9,602 bases of DNA from contig JAGBAI010000097.1 of assembly GCA_017939025.1 (NCBI GenBank), forward strand, positions 1 to 9,602, written 5' to 3'. The notes under the pieces were generated by a model. It saw nothing but the letters and a program-made list of their open reading frames with translations. It searched no databases and was not told the origin of the DNA. This DNA comes from Oscillospiraceae bacterium (GTDB lineage: Bacteria > Bacillota_A > Clostridia > Oscillospirales > Oscillospiraceae). The first letter of the stretch is position 1, and every line of letters begins with the position of its first letter. Both the position numbers and the translations under genes were made by a program. Positions 6,630 to 9,602 of this stretch are shown piece by piece.

Positions 6630-7650
6630 TGTACATTTCCTGATAGCGCCGCTTCATGATGACGCCATACTTGGGCGTCAGCTGGGGGATCGGTTCACCC
6701 AGGCAGCGCTTGATATTCAAGTAAAGCAGATTGACACCGGAGGCGGTAAATTCCGAAATGCCTGCCGTCACCCGGGGATTGCACTCCATAATGACCGGGG
6801 TTCCGTCGGCCCGTTCCTTCACATCGAAGCCGATGTTGCCCGTCAGCTTCAGCTTTTCCACCACCTGGTTGCACAGCTTGCTGATCTCCGGCTTTTCTTC
6901 CACGATGCCGTCCAGAATGATGCTGGTCTGCACATTCAGTCCCCGGCGGCACAGGCTGTAGAACACCTTGCCATCCTCGCAGAGAATATCCACAGAATAT
7001 TCATGGCCAGGCAGATATTCCATAGCCAGCATGCTGGGCATCTGCCCCTCCATGAGGGTCTCCTTAAAGTCCTGGAGGGTAATGTAAGAGGAATTGGGCT
7101 TTTCATGGAAGAGGATATCAAACCGGGATTTGCTGGGGTCGATCATCCGCATGCCCCGGCTGCCGCTGCCCTCGGTGGTTTTGAACACGATGGGCACACC
7201 CACCTGCTCCACCGCCCGGTCCACATCCTCCACAGAATTGACGGCGCAGAACCGGGGGCAGCTGATGCCGTTGGCCTGCATGAATACAAACAGCTTCAGC
7301 TTATTGTTGGCAATCTCCAAAGATTCCAGACTGGAAACAGACAGCTTTACCCCGGCTTTTTCAAACTTATCCTTATTTTTCGCAAGAGTCACCAGCTCTG
7401 CGGACATAATGGGAACCACCACGTCCACATGCTCCTTGACACAGATATCCACAATGGCATCCGCATAGTCGGGCGCATCTCCCCGGGGTACCTGGTAATA
7501 CTGGTCGAACATCTCCAGGATCGTGTCATCATGGTTCATATCCGCGCCGATCAGCCAGATCTTCCGCTCTCCGTTCTTTTTAAAGCTGTCAGTAATGCCA
7601 GGCATATACACATTGCCGCAGGCAGTGATCAGTACAGTAACATCACGCAT
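6622..7650 (-). CDS. ATP-grasp ligase (CarB/PurK-like)
   Basis: A 342-residue enzyme of the ATP-grasp superfamily, which joins a carboxylate to an amine or similar nucleophile through an acyl-phosphate. The pre-ATP domain begins with VTVLITACGN (4-13), followed by a Rossmann-like region. The grasp domain shows VFKTTEGSGSRGM (155-167; Lys157 and the Gly-rich loop), EYLPGHEYSVDIL (211-223), and the metal/ATP motif GFDVKE then VIMECNPRVTAG (286-297; Glu289, Asn291, Arg293). Length is right for stand-alone carboxylate-amine ligases, shorter than CarB. The ATG at 7650 overlaps the decarboxylase stop by eight bases (ATGCGTGA), so translation is probably coupled; in-frame codons upstream of 7650 lie inside the decarboxylase gene. 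With a deacetylase and a decarboxylase in the same operon, it may ligate an amino acid to an amine-bearing sugar. Substrates cannot be read from the sequence. Confidence 0.9.
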   Translation of the reverse strand: MRDVTVLITACGNVYMPGITDSFKKNGERKIWLIGADMNHDDTILEMFDQYYQVPRGDAPDYADAIVDICVKEHVDVVVPIMSAELVTLAKNKDKFEKAGVKLSVSSLESLEIANNKLKLFVFMQANGISCPRFCAVNSVEDVDRAVEQVGVPIVFKTTEGSGSRGMRMIDPSKSRFDILFHEKPNSSYITLQDFKETLMEGQMPSMLAMEYLPGHEYSVDILCEDGKVFYSLCRRGLNVQTSIILDGIVEEKPEISKLCNQVVEKLKLTGNIGFDVKERADGTPVIMECNPRVTAGISEFTASGVNLLYLNIKRCLGEPIPQLTPKYGVIMKRRYQEMYIG

Positions 7651-8746
7651 AAGTCTGAAACACCTCGTCAAAAGTTTCTTGTCGTTTGATCTCGATTCCC
7701 GTTTCTGTGACCATCGGACAGTTGGGCCGGATGAAGGGCGGCTTGCTGACCAGAGAATATCCGCCAACATTTCCAAAAATGACAATATCGCCCACAGCAA
7801 GTTCTCCCGTAAAGCCTCTGTACACCACATCATGCTCCAGACAGGTATAGCCTACCAGTTCCGCATCCCGGAGCATCTGCTGCGCCCCCCCCTGGGGGAT
7901 CACAGTGATGGGCAGTTTTTTCAGTTCACAGATCTCGCCTAGGTTGTGCTTGCTGCAATTGAGTTCCACAAAGGTTTTTCCACGGATGGTCTTGATGCTG
8001 ATAACCTTAGAAACAAATTCAATGTAGCGGTTAATGAGGGTGGTTCCCGGCTCGGTAAACAGAATGGGGCAGTGACGGCCCCGGAAATGCTCGGCAACCA
8101 AGCCTGCGGTCACAGCAGCGTACGCTTCATAGCTGGGCACGTTGCTGAACTGGCTGTGCAGGGCTTCTTCCATATCGCCATACATGCCGCTGCCCAGATC
8201 GATGTATTCCAGCTTCCCCTCCGGGAAATACTTATCTGCAATTTCCAGCATGATTCGGGTACGCTTTTCCCAGGCCTCCAGAGATCTTGCCTGGCTGATA
8301 TGGCAGTGGATGCCCACGATCCGGTCACCGGCGATCCGGAAGGCTTCGTCCAGATCCGTAATGCCAAACCGGCTGATAAAGCTCTGGCCCACGTCAATGT
8401 TGACCCGGATGCCCAGCTTCTTGTTGGGAGCTTCCCTCAACTCATCCAGATTGTCCACATTCAAAATGCAGTCCGGGAATTCTTCCTTGCTGGGGCCATT
8501 GAAGATGATCTTGTCATCGGGATACCCCAGTTTTTTCGCCAGGGTGTATTCCATCATGGATACCACTTCCGCGTAGCCCCCAAGATCCTTTACCAGCTTG
8601 CAGATATAAGGCGTATAATTGGTTTTAAAGGAATAGCTGACCCGGTAATTGGGATACAGCTTTTTGAAGCAGGATTCGAAGCGCTTATAATTTTCAACAA
8701 AGGCCGCTTCCCGGAAAACGTACTGCGGTGTTACATAAGATTGCAT
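7643..8746 (-). CDS. Fold-type III PLP-dependent decarboxylase (LysA/ornithine decarboxylase-like)
   Basis: A 367-residue alanine-racemase-fold plus C-terminal beta-domain enzyme of the diaminopimelate/ornithine/arginine decarboxylase family. The PLP lysine is in SYSFKTNY (37-44; Lys41). HCHIS (147-151) carries the ring-stacking His, IDLGSGMYG (182-190) is the phosphate-binding glycine loop, and CLEHD (302-306) is the C-x-x-x-D motif whose Cys acts across the dimer. The usual EPGR motif reads EPGT (232-235), losing the Arg. The segment after IIFNGPSKEE is about seven residues shorter than in typical LysA, and total length is below the usual 410-430, so it is a divergent paralogue rather than housekeeping LysA. 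The start overlaps the deacetylase gene by 16 bases and the ligase gene follows with an eight-base overlap. It probably makes an amine building block; the substrate is unknown. Confidence 0.88.
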   Translation of the reverse strand: MQSYVTPQYVFREAAFVENYKRFESCFKKLYPNYRVSYSFKTNYTPYICKLVKDLGGYAEVVSMMEYTLAKKLGYPDDKIIFNGPSKEEFPDCILNVDNLDELREAPNKKLGIRVNIDVGQSFISRFGITDLDEAFRIAGDRIVGIHCHISQARSLEAWEKRTRIMLEIADKYFPEGKLEYIDLGSGMYGDMEEALHSQFSNVPSYEAYAAVTAGLVAEHFRGRHCPILFTEPGTTLINRYIEFVSKVISIKTIRGKTFVELNCSKHNLGEICELKKLPITVIPQGGAQQMLRDAELVGYTCLEHDVVYRGFTGELAVGDIVIFGNVGGYSLVSKPPFIRPNCPMVTETGIEIKRQETFDEVFQTYA

Positions 8747-9396
8747 TCCTTGCCAAACCCCATTTCCAGCCGGAGGATTTCAAAGGCCTCCGCGTATTTT
8801 TTTCCGATTTCATAACCCCGGAATCCGCAGCGGCACTCAATACCGGTCACCCAGTCCTCCGCACCAAACTTGTTATATTCGGACTTGTGTTCCCGGAGAG
8901 ATGCCTTTTTCTGATCGATGGTCTCTCCGATATCCACATACATATCCGGCTTAAAAGCCACATAGGAGCGGCCGGAGGGGGTGATAGGCTCGTAGAAGAA
9001 CACGGTATTTCTTCTGCGGGCAGCGGCGATGGTGGCGTTGCTGACACCAGCATGGGCCTGATGGGTATCAAAGGGATGATGGGTGAAGATGATATCCGGA
9101 TTGTACTGCGCAATACAGACATCAATGGCATTCACAACATCAGACTGCCAGGGGATATCCTTTGTAGGGAAATTCAGGATCTCAATATTCTGGATGCCCA
9201 GCATATGGAGTGCATTCATTCCCTCGATCACGGCCAGCTCGTCAGAGCGCTGCACTTTTCCCTCTTTATTGGTATAACCGGACTTGCTCATGATCAGCAC
9301 TTTGACATCATGGCCATTCCGGATAGCCTTTGCCAGCGTACCGCCGCAGGCGATCTCAATATCATCCAGGTGGGCACCCACTGCAAGAATTTTCAT
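8731..9396 (-). CDS. PIG-L/LmbE-family N-deacetylase
   Basis: A 221-residue zinc-dependent deacetylase of the family that includes MshB, BshB and PIG-L, which remove acetyl from N-acetylglucosamine conjugates. The N-terminal strand leads into GAHLDDIEIACGGT (7-20), the AHxDD motif with His9 and Asp12 as zinc ligands and Asp11 as likely base. HHPFDTHQAH (106-115) supplies the third ligand and matches HPxDxHxxH. Length is standard (220-240). The ATG at 9396 is chosen because AGAGAGGA lies about eight bases upstream and MKILAVGAH is the normal start of the domain; the open frame continues upstream to 9546 only through the palindromic element. It is the first visible gene of the operon and overlaps the decarboxylase gene by 16 bases. 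In this setting it probably frees an amine on a sugar or sugar conjugate. Confidence 0.93.
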   Translation of the reverse strand: MKILAVGAHLDDIEIACGGTLAKAIRNGHDVKVLIMSKSGYTNKEGKVQRSDELAVIEGMNALHMLGIQNIEILNFPTKDIPWQSDVVNAIDVCIAQYNPDIIFTHHPFDTHQAHAGVSNATIAAARRRNTVFFYEPITPSGRSYVAFKPDMYVDIGETIDQKKASLREHKSEYNKFGAEDWVTGIECRCGFRGYEIGKKYAEAFEILRLEMGFGKECNLM

Positions 9397-9450
9397 AAAA
9401 CTGTTCCTCTCTTTGGAAATTCCACGATCTAGTCCAATGGGAGTCGAACA

Positions 9451-9568
9451 CGCACCGCATTTCGGCGGCTCTGTTTGGCGCTTTTGGACTTGTCGTCCTT
9501 GCCTTGCGCCAGCAAGGCTGCGTCCTCCGCGGCCAAAATCCCTCAAACATACCTCGCCGAAATGTGCG
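9451..9568. repeat. Second nested palindromic element upstream of the deacetylase operon
   Basis: Several inverted repeats share a centre near 9510. CGCAC plus ATTTCGGCG (9451-9467, with three extra bases between) pairs with CGCCGAAATGTGCG (9555-9568). GTTTG (9473-9477) pairs with CAAAC (9544-9548). TTTTGG (9482-9487) pairs with CCAAAA (9533-9538). At the apex, GCCTTGC (9501-9507) pairs with GCAAGGC (9512-9518) around a four-base loop. Such a layered cruciform is not expected by chance and indicates a structured repeat or RNA. An open frame crosses it on the minus strand, but without a ribosome binding site or domain. The rest of 9397-9602 shows no gene or clear promoter. Confidence 0.6.
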
Positions 9569-9602
9569 AAGCAGTTTTGCCGGAGCGGATTTTCGTCCAG
9601 AC

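Noticed and set aside
7651..7833. 61-residue extension of the ATP-grasp ligase
   Set aside because: It lies inside the decarboxylase gene in another frame; the ATG at 7650 gives the usual pre-ATP domain start.
9438..9451. tRNA T-arm-like sequence on the minus strand (GTTCGACTCCC)
   Set aside because: The flanking bases do not form a five-pair stem and no D-arm, anticodon arm or acceptor stem is present upstream.
9397..9546. 50-residue extension of the deacetylase upstream of 9396
   Set aside because: The extension runs through the palindromic element, is Arg/Gln-rich and unlike the family, whereas MKILAVGAHLDD at 9396 is the standard family start with a good ribosome binding site.

Overview
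The window looks like chromosomal DNA from a gut-type, low- to mid-GC-lineage Firmicute, most likely a Clostridia/Oscillospirales member. The reasons are strong AGGAGG-type ribosome binding sites, GTG and TTG starts, GC-rich C-ending codons in the metabolic genes, and palindromic intergenic elements ending in a CCCTACG motif. The taxonomic call is inference from style only.

Left part (1-1610): a 201-base nested palindromic element sits directly downstream of an orphan small serine recombinase on the minus strand (256-888). A TetR-family regulator (1044-1610, plus strand, GTG start) is divergent from it.

Central part (1611-5729): this is a small carbohydrate-utilisation locus. An intracellular GH79-like (heparanase/beta-glucuronidase clan) glycosidase (1729-3225) and a GPH-type sugar:cation symporter (4215-5591) are on the plus strand. 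Between them, on the minus strand, lies a Crp/Fnr-type regulator (3489-4115). A near-perfect Crp-like palindrome (4141-4158) is centred 41.5 bases upstream of the predicted transporter start site, in class II activator geometry. The glycosidase promoter likewise has a perfect TATAAT, no recognisable -35 box, and a dyad at the same distance. Two nearly identical hairpins close the convergent glycosidase/regulator junction, and a long perfect hairpin closes the transporter/phosphoesterase junction. The simplest reading is uptake of a glucuronide or related uronic-acid glycoside, followed by cytoplasmic hydrolysis, under control of the Crp-like protein and possibly the TetR protein.

Right part (5730-9396, all minus strand): four genes overlap head to tail. 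In transcription order they are a PIG-L/LmbE deacetylase, a fold-type III PLP decarboxylase, an ATP-grasp ligase and a membrane-anchored metallophosphoesterase. Together they suggest making an amino-sugar/amino-acid conjugate or modifying a surface glycan; the product is unknown. Upstream of the operon (9397-9602) there is no gene, but a second nested palindromic element lies at 9451-9568. No tRNA, rRNA, CRISPR array or complete insertion sequence was seen.
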